A DNA stretch of 64,000 nt. Origin: Chitinophaga skermanii (lineage in GTDB: Bacteria; Bacteroidota; Bacteroidia; Chitinophagales; Chitinophagaceae). This document shows, one piece after another, positions 56,167-63,211 of this stretch. The translations under genes were made by a program, and so were the position numbers. The stretch lies in contig NZ_QLLL01000002.1 in assembly GCF_003259335.1 (NCBI RefSeq), positions 62,001 through 126,000 on the forward strand. The letters are read 5' to 3'. The notes under the pieces were generated by a model. It had not been told where the DNA came from and searched no databases. It was given only the letters and a program-made list of their open reading frames with translations. Positions within the stretch are counted from its first letter, which is position 1, and every line of letters begins with the position of its first letter.

Positions 56167-56835
56167 ATGGCAATCAATCTACAAAAAATCACTTTAGAAA
56201 GAACAGGTGATTCCCACGTTATTGACCTCTCTAAAAAAACAGGTGGTCTTACACAGGAGATCAACATTAACCTCAATTGGTCGAAAGGTACTACTAAAAA
56301 GAGTGGCTTATTTGGCGGGCTTTTTAGTAGTGACAGTACAGACATTGATCTCGATTTGGGTTGCTTCTATGAACTCAACAATGGCGAAAAGAGCGTCATC
56401 GATGGTTTGCAATTCGCTAAAGGAACAGGTGGACCTAAAGAGCAACTTACGCGGCAAGGCAGGTATACCGGCGTGCCTTGGATTTGGCATACCGGTGACG
56501 ATCGCGGCGCTGCTGCAGGTTCTGGTGAAAACATTATTGTGAATCCTCAAGGTATGCAAGATTTGAAGCGTATCGTGGTGTATTGTTTCATCTATGATGG
56601 TGTAGCTAATTGGGCAGAAACGAATGGTATTGTTACCGTAAGCGTGCCGGGTGTGGCCGATATTGAAGTACAATTAGGCAAACAATCAAGTCCCAACAAC
56701 TTCTGCGCTATCGCCGAAATCCTTTTCTCTCACAACACCATCAACGTTAAAAAGCTTGTCACCTTCCATAGTGGTCATGGCACCTGCGACATTGCTTACA
56801 AATGGGGATTAGAATGGGGCTTTGGCGCTAAATAA
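56167..56835 (+). CDS. TerA-like TerD-fold protein
   Basis: 222 residues from the ATG at 56167. A beta-rich TerD fold with the TerA-type signature: TQEININLNWSKG, the acidic DIDLDLGCFYELNNGEKSVIDGLQFA and WHTGDDRGAAAGSGENIIVNPQGM, where the GDDR...GENI loop carries Ca2+-ligand-type acidic residues. TerD proteins are Ca2+-binding and linked to tellurite and other chemical stress. It opens the operon, four bases before the HAD gene. It is more divergent than the TerD at 58313 and may be a regulatory or scaffold version. Confidence 0.82.
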   Translation: MAINLQKITLERTGDSHVIDLSKKTGGLTQEININLNWSKGTTKKSGLFGGLFSSDSTDIDLDLGCFYELNNGEKSVIDGLQFAKGTGGPKEQLTRQGRYTGVPWIWHTGDDRGAAAGSGENIIVNPQGMQDLKRIVVYCFIYDGVANWAETNGIVTVSVPGVADIEVQLGKQSSPNNFCAIAEILFSHNTINVKKLVTFHSGHGTCDIAYKWGLEWGFGAK

Positions 56836-56838
56836 CCG

Positions 56839-57498
56839 ATGAAAATAGACACCTCAAAACACAGCCATTTTTCATTCGACCTGTGGTTAACGCTCATCCG
56901 CTCCAACCCTTCTTTCAAAGCAAAGAGAAATGCATTATTCAAAGCCGTTTTCAATATTGGTGAACCGTTAGAAAAGGTAGCCGCTATTGTTAGGCATTAC
57001 GATGTGCTAGCGAATAAAATCAGCGAAGTATCGGGGCGACATATGTATGCTGAACAAATTTACTGTTTAGTATTACAAGCGCTTCACATCGACTTGAACG
57101 AGCATACCCAACAACTACTGCAAACATTCCAGGCGGAGGCAGATGAGTTATTCATGTTGTACAAACCGGTACTACTGCATACTAACCTCCAACAACATTT
57201 CGAAGCAATAAGGGCACAAGGTAAATCTATTAGCATTCTAAGTAATACTGCCTTTATTAAAGGATCGGTGTTAAGGCAAGTGCTAGCGCACTACGAGTTG
57301 TCGGAACTACTTTCTTTCCAGTTGTATTCTGATGAAATAGGTTATGCCAAACCTGCGGGGAAAGCCTTTGATCTTGTTTATCAGCATGCCAATAGCATTC
57401 GACCCATCGACAAGTCATCCATATTACATATTGGCGACAATCCTACGGCCGATTACCATGGTGCTATCAATTTTGGATTCAATGCCCTGTTAATTTAA
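56839..57498 (+). CDS. HAD-superfamily hydrolase of the Ter-associated type
   Basis: 219 residues. Motif I is FDLWLTL (nucleophile Asp14), motif II SILSNT, motif III GYAKPAGKAF (Lys ~170) and motif IV HIGDNPTADYHGA. The +2 position after the nucleophile, normally an Asp in phosphatases, is Trp16, as in some dehalogenase-like and Ter-linked HAD proteins. Published predictions for Ter operons place such HAD enzymes in a module making or processing a nucleotide-like metabolite with the adjacent phosphoribosyltransferase. The start is 3 bases after the TerA-like stop. Confidence 0.85.
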   Translation: MKIDTSKHSHFSFDLWLTLIRSNPSFKAKRNALFKAVFNIGEPLEKVAAIVRHYDVLANKISEVSGRHMYAEQIYCLVLQALHIDLNEHTQQLLQTFQAEADELFMLYKPVLLHTNLQQHFEAIRAQGKSISILSNTAFIKGSVLRQVLAHYELSELLSFQLYSDEIGYAKPAGKAFDLVYQHANSIRPIDKSSILHIGDNPTADYHGAINFGFNALLI

Positions 57499-57503
57499 CA
57501 AAT

Positions 57504-58328
57504 ATGAACCTGAGATACAGTCTTCACAAAATCGAGCATGCATACGACCCGTCCTTTTCCCCGCTGGAGTATAGTCGCTTTAAATTCGGGCAAACTTGCT
57601 ACGCGGAGAAATTCGCACAGGAACTATTTGATGGGTTTATTGCTCAATATACCGATCTCGTGCTGGCGCAAGAAGAAATTATATTGTTACCCAGCCCGTA
57701 TTGTGCTATTCCCACTGCTTCAAATTTCCTGTGTGCTTATTTCAAAAAGCACTTGAACAGCTTTTTGTTTAAACACCAGCGTCCTGCTTGCAAAGAAAGT
57801 AAGATACATCGTTACCAAACGTATGTAGAAGATTATGGCAATATGGATTACGAGCAGCGGGTACGGCTTATTTCCGGCGACACGTATTATTTAGACAAGC
57901 AATTTATTGCCGGCAAATTGTGCCTTTTCTTGGATGATATAAAAATCACGGGAAGTCATGAACATACGGTGAATAAAATTTTGACGCAATATAATGTTGA
58001 TGGACAATTCATCTTCTTGTATTTCGCTGAATTAATGAACAGTGATGTACATCCACGCATAGAGAATTACTATAACTATTTCGATGTGCAATCGCCCGGC
58101 GATATTATCCGCATCATGAATAGCGCCAGCTTTTGCTTTAATACGCGCTTAGTGAAGTATATACTATTGTTAGACACAGCGGCTTTTACCGAAGTCATGC
58201 GTAACATCAGCAGGAAAAAACGCAACGAACTACTCGACCTAGCTATTAGCAACAACTATCACCAAGTTATCGATTACCAAGAAAATATTTCAAAACTAAA
58301 ACCCAAAAAAACATGTCAATTAATTTGA
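57504..58328 (+). CDS. Phosphoribosyltransferase-like protein of the Ter-associated module
   Basis: 274 residues. The PRPP-binding loop is clear: LFLDDIKITGSHE (Asp144, Asp145, Thr149, Gly150), preceded by a strand-rich region (LLPSPYCAIPTASNFLCAYF). The C-terminal ~100 residues are helical. It should transfer phosphoribose to, or from, an unknown substrate. It overlaps the downstream TerD gene by 16 bases, so translation is coupled. In predicted Ter biosynthetic modules a PRTase, a HAD protein and an ATP-grasp enzyme occur together; no ATP-grasp enzyme is in the window, but the operon continues beyond it. Confidence 0.8.
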   Translation: MNLRYSLHKIEHAYDPSFSPLEYSRFKFGQTCYAEKFAQELFDGFIAQYTDLVLAQEEIILLPSPYCAIPTASNFLCAYFKKHLNSFLFKHQRPACKESKIHRYQTYVEDYGNMDYEQRVRLISGDTYYLDKQFIAGKLCLFLDDIKITGSHEHTVNKILTQYNVDGQFIFLYFAELMNSDVHPRIENYYNYFDVQSPGDIIRIMNSASFCFNTRLVKYILLLDTAAFTEVMRNISRKKRNELLDLAISNNYHQVIDYQENISKLKPKKTCQLI

Positions 58329-58867
58329 TCAAAGGGCAAAGACAAAGCTTACAAGCGCCCAGGTTTACAGTAGGTCTTGGCTGGGATGCTAATACATCCT
58401 CTACAGGTACTGATTTCGACTTAGATGCTTCTGCTTTTATACTTGGCGAAAACAGCAAACTCTTATCTGATCAACATTTTGTATTCTACAACAACCTCCA
58501 AGCGCCGAATGAATCAGTAGTGCATACAGGCGACAACCTGGTGGGAGACGGTGATGGTGATGATGAACAAATTATAGTTGACCTCTCAAAAATTGATGCA
58601 CATGCCAGTGAAATCTGCATCGTAATTACCATTCACGACGCGGCAGGGCGCAACCAGAATTTTGGACAAGTGCGCAATTCTTTCATCCGCATTTTCAATC
58701 CTGATACGAACGAGGAGTTATTGAAATATGAATTGGAAGAGGACTTCTCTATTGAAACGGCTGTTGAGTTCGGTAGAATTTATAAGAGAAATGGCGAATG
58801 GAAATTCGAAGCCGTAGGCGCCGGTATGAAAGGTGGTTTACAGGATTACTTAAACAAATTCAACTAA
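58313..58867 (+). CDS. terD: TerD/TerE family Ca2+-binding stress protein
   Basis: 184 residues, the normal TerD length. It starts MSINLIKGQRQSL. The two acidic Ca2+ sites are present: TDFDLDASAF (Asp34, Asp36, Asp38) and HTGDNLVGDGDGDDEQI (residues 71-86), followed by IIVDLSKI and SFIRIFNP, and the C-terminal EFGRIYKRNGEWKFEAVGAG. This is the most canonical of the three TerD-fold proteins in the operon. It overlaps the PRTase gene and is followed 5 bases later by a TerZ-like gene. Confidence 0.93.
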   Translation: MSINLIKGQRQSLQAPRFTVGLGWDANTSSTGTDFDLDASAFILGENSKLLSDQHFVFYNNLQAPNESVVHTGDNLVGDGDGDDEQIIVDLSKIDAHASEICIVITIHDAAGRNQNFGQVRNSFIRIFNPDTNEELLKYELEEDFSIETAVEFGRIYKRNGEWKFEAVGAGMKGGLQDYLNKFN

Positions 58868-58872
58868 GCAAC

Positions 58873-59484
58873 ATGTCGATTGATTTACAGAAAGGCCAAC
58901 GCATCAACTTACAAAAAAGTAACGGCACAACGCTCAGCAACATCTGTGTAGGTGTTAACTGGGGAGCTATTCAACGAAGGAATTTACTGGGAATAATGAA
59001 GCAAGAAGCGGTTGACCTTGATGCCAGTTGTATTCTTTTCGATGACCAGCAGAACAGGATGGATGTTGTATACTTCGGTCGCCTTCGTTCGAAAGACGGG
59101 GCCGTAAAACACAGTGGCGACGATTTAACGGGCGACATGGGTGAAGATGATGGTAAAGATAATGAAATCATTACCGTAGACTTCTCTAAGCTCGATGCTA
59201 AAGTTAACAAGATCGCCTTTGTTCTGAACAGTTTCCGCGGACAAGATTTTGCCTCCATCCCTTTTGCTTCCATCCGCATATATGAAGGAACACCCACCTA
59301 TGTACAATCGGTGTTTGCCAGTTACAACATCGCACAAGCCAGCAATTTTGCAGGACATGTTTCTATGGTACTAGGCATCTTTTACAAGGTAAACAACGAA
59401 TGGAAGTTTAATGCCATTGGCGAACCTACCAAAGATCACAAACTAGAAGATACGATTAGAACTGTTCAACAAAAATTCTTATAA
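58873..59484 (+). CDS. TerZ-like TerD-family protein
   Basis: 203 residues from the ATG at 58873. It begins MSIDLQKGQRINLQKSNG and has VDLDASCILFDDQQNRMDVVYFG, HSGDDLTGDMGEDDGKDNEIITVDFSKL and a C-terminal VNNEWKFNAIGEPTKD, with a long insertion near AIQRRNLLGIMKQEAV. The acidic ligand loops are largely kept. It is the third TerD-fold gene in the operon, directly preceding the vWA genes. Confidence 0.9.
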   Translation: MSIDLQKGQRINLQKSNGTTLSNICVGVNWGAIQRRNLLGIMKQEAVDLDASCILFDDQQNRMDVVYFGRLRSKDGAVKHSGDDLTGDMGEDDGKDNEIITVDFSKLDAKVNKIAFVLNSFRGQDFASIPFASIRIYEGTPTYVQSVFASYNIAQASNFAGHVSMVLGIFYKVNNEWKFNAIGEPTKDHKLEDTIRTVQQKFL

Positions 59485-59485
59485 C

Positions 59486-60124
59486 ATGAGAAGACTACCG
59501 GTATACCTGTTGTTAGATACTTCCGGCTCCATGACAGGCGAACCCATTGAAGCCGTGAAAAACGGGGTGCAAATGATGATCCATTCCCTTCGTCAAAACC
59601 CCCAAGCCATCGAAACAGCATTTGTGAGCATTATCACCTTCGATACGGATGCTACACAAGTGATCCCGTTAACAGACCTCGCCTCGTTCCAAATGGTGGA
59701 TTTAAAAGCCAACGGCGTAACTGCTATGGGGGCCGCCTTGGGTTTATTGGCCGACAAACTACAAACGGAAGTAGCCCGCACTACGCCTGAACAAAAGGGC
59801 GACTGGAAACCATTGGTATTTATCATGACCGATGGTATACCTACCGACGATTGGCAAATAGGGTATAACAAGCTGAAAGCTGTCAATAAAGGCCTTATTG
59901 TAGGTTGTGCGGCAGGACATGGTGCAGATGATTCGGTATTGAAACAAATTACCGGCTCGGTGGTACGGTTAGACAATGCCGATTCCGAAAGTATTTCCAA
60001 ATTCTTTCAATGGGTAACGGCTTCTATTTCTACCACTTCTACTAAAGTAGAAGAATCGGGGAAAGAAGTAATAGGCATGGAACAATTGCCACCGCCGCCA
60101 TCGGAACTAGTCATAATAGCTTAA
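59486..60124 (+). CDS. TerY-type vWA protein 1
   Basis: 212 residues, a single von Willebrand A domain with a complete MIDAS: DTSGS (Asp11, Ser13, Ser15), Thr79 and Asp116 (MTDGIPTDD). The protein ends LPPPPSELVIIA, a motif almost repeated in the next gene. TerY proteins are predicted to form a triad with a PP2C phosphatase and a kinase, both encoded downstream. It starts 1 base after the TerZ-like stop codon. It is cytosolic (no signal peptide). Confidence 0.9.
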   Translation: MRRLPVYLLLDTSGSMTGEPIEAVKNGVQMMIHSLRQNPQAIETAFVSIITFDTDATQVIPLTDLASFQMVDLKANGVTAMGAALGLLADKLQTEVARTTPEQKGDWKPLVFIMTDGIPTDDWQIGYNKLKAVNKGLIVGCAAGHGADDSVLKQITGSVVRLDNADSESISKFFQWVTASISTTSTKVEESGKEVIGMEQLPPPPSELVIIA

Positions 60125-60127
60125 ACC

Positions 60128-60766
60128 ATGACGAGAAGATTACTTGCTTACTTCCTCTTGGACACCTCGGGTTCCATGCATGGAGAGCCTATACAAGCAT
60201 TGAATAACGGCTTCAATGGATTGATTAGTATGCTACGAGCAGACCCGCAAGCCATGGATTCGTTACATATCAGCGTGATCACGTTCGATAAGGATGTGAA
60301 AAACATAATACCGTTAACAGACTTGGCCAGTTTTCAGCCTGTAGAAATTAAATGTCCAGAAAGCGGCCCTACCCATACGGGGCAGGCTTTAGAAATGCTT
60401 TGTGACCTAGTAAAAAAGGATCTCGTTAAAGGTTCTGCTGATAGGAAAGGCGATTGGAAGCCGTTGTTGTTTTTATTCACCGACGGCAAACCATCCGACT
60501 TACAATTGTACCGTGCGGCGATCCCAAAAATCAAAGCACTTGATTTTGGTATGATCGTCGGGTGTGCAGCGGGACCAAAGGCAGAAACAAGTTTCTTGAA
60601 AGAATTAACGCCTGAAGTGGCCAGGTTAGACACAACGGATGTAAACACGTTGACGACCTTCTTCAAATGGGTTAGTTCTTCTATTGAAATGGGTAGCAAA
60701 TCCCAAGGCACCGGGGAAAACATGGTACTGCCGCCCCCACCTGGTGAATTAATTCTAGTTGTATAA
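60128..60766 (+). CDS. TerY-type vWA protein 2
   Basis: 212 residues, the same length as its upstream paralogue. The MIDAS is intact: DTSGS at 12-16, a Thr in SGPTHTGQAL and FTDGKPSD. The C-terminus reads LPPPPGELILVV, again four prolines, x-Glu-Leu and a hydrophobic tail. The gene lies 3 bases after vWA 1 and was clearly derived from a duplication. Confidence 0.9.
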   Translation: MTRRLLAYFLLDTSGSMHGEPIQALNNGFNGLISMLRADPQAMDSLHISVITFDKDVKNIIPLTDLASFQPVEIKCPESGPTHTGQALEMLCDLVKKDLVKGSADRKGDWKPLLFLFTDGKPSDLQLYRAAIPKIKALDFGMIVGCAAGPKAETSFLKELTPEVARLDTTDVNTLTTFFKWVSSSIEMGSKSQGTGENMVLPPPPGELILVV

Positions 60767-60776
60767 AACAGCCATT

Positions 60777-61820
60777 ATGAGAAGATTACCGGTTTACTTT
60801 CTAATAGATGTATCTGAATCGATGGTGGGAGAACCCATTGAGCAGGTACAGCAAGGCATATCGACGGTGATGACCGCGTTAAAAACAGATCCCTATGCCT
60901 TAGAAACAGTGTGGGTATCGATTATTGCCTTTGCCGGCAAAAGCAAAGTAATCACGCCTTTACAAGACGTGATTACTTTCTACCCTCCTACTATTCCAAT
61001 AGGTAGTGGCACCTCTTTATCGAGTGGCTTAACAACACTTATGCAAGCCATTGATCGAGATATCGTAACCACTACGTTCGAGAAAAAGGGTGATTGGAAA
61101 CCATTAGTGTTTTTATTCACCGATGGTACACCTACTGATGCTTCAGAACAAGCGATTACGCAGTGGAACAACCATTATCGAAGAAAAACGAACATGGTGG
61201 TTATTTCTATTGGTGATCGTACTAATTACGCGCTTTTAGGCAGTCTATCGGAAAACCTCTTACGCTTTCAAGACACGGATGCAAATGCTTATAGTGCATT
61301 CTTTAAGTGGGTGACGGCTTCGATCAAAGCAACCAGTGAGCATGTGAGCAACCATGGGATGGAGGTGATTAATCTTAGTAAAGCAGACCCGGGTGTAATG
61401 GAGAGAATCGACTTAACAAAGCAACAGGTAGTGCCGGATGATCAGTACGTGGTAGTACATGGTAAATGTTCGAAAACGAAGCAGTCGTATTTAGTTAAAT
61501 ATCGACAAGCATTGCAGTCACCGGGTATACACGATTTTCAAACTAGGGTTTATGAAATACAAGGGGCTTATAAAATTGATGCTGATAGTTATGAAGCACT
61601 GTCGAGCCAAGCAGCTTCCTCCATCAAAGTATCATCCAGCGAACTCCAGGGAAATACGGATTGCCCCTATTGTGCACAGCGTTTTGCAATGGCTACTTGC
61701 AACTGTGGTAAGAACCATTGTATTCGTGGCAACGGGAAAAACACTTGTCCATGGTGCGGGCAAACAGCCTATTATCGTTTTTCATCCAGGAGGTTTGACA
61801 TAAATAGAACATTAGGATAA
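60777..61820 (+). CDS. terY: TerY-type vWA protein 3 with C-terminal zinc-binding region
   Basis: 347 residues from the ATG at 60777. The vWA domain has the variant MIDAS DVSES (Asp11, Ser13, Ser15) with GSGTSLSSGL and FTDGTPTD. Residues ~200-295 form a separate domain, and the last ~50 residues hold a Cys/His cluster: DCPYCAQRF, TCNCGKNHC, NTCPWCGQTAYYRF, consistent with two zinc sites as in the TerY C-terminal domain. It lacks the LPPPP tail of the other two. Its stop codon overlaps the phosphatase ATG by one base. Confidence 0.9.
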   Translation: MRRLPVYFLIDVSESMVGEPIEQVQQGISTVMTALKTDPYALETVWVSIIAFAGKSKVITPLQDVITFYPPTIPIGSGTSLSSGLTTLMQAIDRDIVTTTFEKKGDWKPLVFLFTDGTPTDASEQAITQWNNHYRRKTNMVVISIGDRTNYALLGSLSENLLRFQDTDANAYSAFFKWVTASIKATSEHVSNHGMEVINLSKADPGVMERIDLTKQQVVPDDQYVVVHGKCSKTKQSYLVKYRQALQSPGIHDFQTRVYEIQGAYKIDADSYEALSSQAASSIKVSSSELQGNTDCPYCAQRFAMATCNCGKNHCIRGNGKNTCPWCGQTAYYRFSSRRFDINRTLG

Positions 61821-63208
61821 TGGTAGAACAATTCTTACAACAACTGTTAACGGAGTTCAATATCGCTACTAGTAAATACTCGGACAATACTATATCCCGG
61901 CTTTTACATCATGCGAAAATTAATGAACTCACGAAATCGATCACGGCCGCTAAAAAACAGGCGATCAATATCTTTCAAATGTATAGCGTTTCAGAAGCAT
62001 TCAAAGACACACCCATCATACTGCCCAATGCCACAGCCAAGCAAGCCTATTCATTCCAGTTCGATTTATCGGCATTTCCGCATACACGCATACGGGAAAT
62101 TCGGTTACTCGATAAAGTAGGGCTGGCTTTTGATCCGGTTACGGCGCAAATAACCGGTGTACCCATGGTGGCCATTACAGTAGACTTGCAGGTTGTTTTT
62201 ACATGTGGACAAGATGAAGACCAGGCAGAAGACATCAAAATTATTCCGCTGATTGTAAATGCCGATCCGAAAGACTTGTGGTTGAACAAACCGAGTAATA
62301 AAAGTGCATTGTATGCGAAAGAAGACAGTGATCGATACGCCGGTACTTTTCTCGACAAACGCATTGTAGTAGCTTCTCAACGTGGACGTTCGCATGCGCA
62401 TGAAGGTTCGTTCCGGGATGATCACTTTTATACAAAGCCGTTATTGCTGGGTTGGGAGATTATTGCGGTAGCAGATGGCGCGGGTTCAGCCAAGTTTTCA
62501 CGGGAGGGTTCAAGGATAGCCACCACGTTTATTGCCGATAGTTTTAATGATGAAGGGGTGTTGAAGGAATTATCGGATCGTTGTACGGAATACTTCACCC
62601 CTACCGAAGAACATTCAACGGAAGAGCAAGCATTGAAGCACAAGTCGGCCATCATTAACATCCTCTATAAATCTGTCCGTAGCCTTCACACTGCGCTCAG
62701 CAATTTTGCTACGCAAGAACAGGTACAACTGAAGGATTTAAATACGACGTTGATTTTCGCCTTGGTTAAAAAATTCGAATACGGTTACGTAGTGTTAACG
62801 TTTGGTGTGGGCGATTGCCCCATTAATGTTATCACGGAAAACCCGCACGAGGTAAAACTCCTAAACCAACTCGACATCGGCGAATTTGGTGGAGGTACCA
62901 GGTTCATTACCATGCCGGAAATATTCACGAACGAAATAGTGAGCCGATTTGCCATTCACCGTTTTAGCGATTTCTCCAAGCTTGTATTAATGACCGATGG
63001 TATTTATGATCCCAAGTTCATTACAGAGAACAAACTGGAAGACAAAGCGGCTTGGGATATGTTTTGGGCTGATTTAGCCGGTGAGAATGAAGACCAAGCA
63101 AAAGTTGACTTCCTACAACCCAACGGTATCGACCAACAATTATTATCGTGGTTAGACTTCTGGAGCAAAGGCAACCACGACGATCGTACGCTCGCCATAA
63201 TTTATTAA
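61820..63208 (+). CDS. PP2C-family phosphatase with N-terminal Ig-like domain
   Basis: 462 residues. The N-terminal ~60 residues are helical; residues ~65-148 look like a dystroglycan/He_PIG-type Ig-like domain (ATAKQAYSFQFDL, LAFDPVTAQITGVP). The PP2C domain spans ~170-462: RDDHF (200-202), VADGAGSAKFSREGS (Asp219, Gly220), VLTFGVGDCPINVI, LMTDGIYDP and the terminal NHDDRTLAIIY, giving the metal-binding Asp set. It probably dephosphorylates proteins phosphorylated by the downstream kinase, under TerY control. An Ig-like domain fused to a cytosolic PP2C is unusual; in this family it may be a target-recognition module. Confidence 0.85.
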   Translation: MVEQFLQQLLTEFNIATSKYSDNTISRLLHHAKINELTKSITAAKKQAINIFQMYSVSEAFKDTPIILPNATAKQAYSFQFDLSAFPHTRIREIRLLDKVGLAFDPVTAQITGVPMVAITVDLQVVFTCGQDEDQAEDIKIIPLIVNADPKDLWLNKPSNKSALYAKEDSDRYAGTFLDKRIVVASQRGRSHAHEGSFRDDHFYTKPLLLGWEIIAVADGAGSAKFSREGSRIATTFIADSFNDEGVLKELSDRCTEYFTPTEEHSTEEQALKHKSAIINILYKSVRSLHTALSNFATQEQVQLKDLNTTLIFALVKKFEYGYVVLTFGVGDCPINVITENPHEVKLLNQLDIGEFGGGTRFITMPEIFTNEIVSRFAIHRFSDFSKLVLMTDGIYDPKFITENKLEDKAAWDMFWADLAGENEDQAKVDFLQPNGIDQQLLSWLDFWSKGNHDDRTLAIIY

Positions 63209-63211
63209 GCT

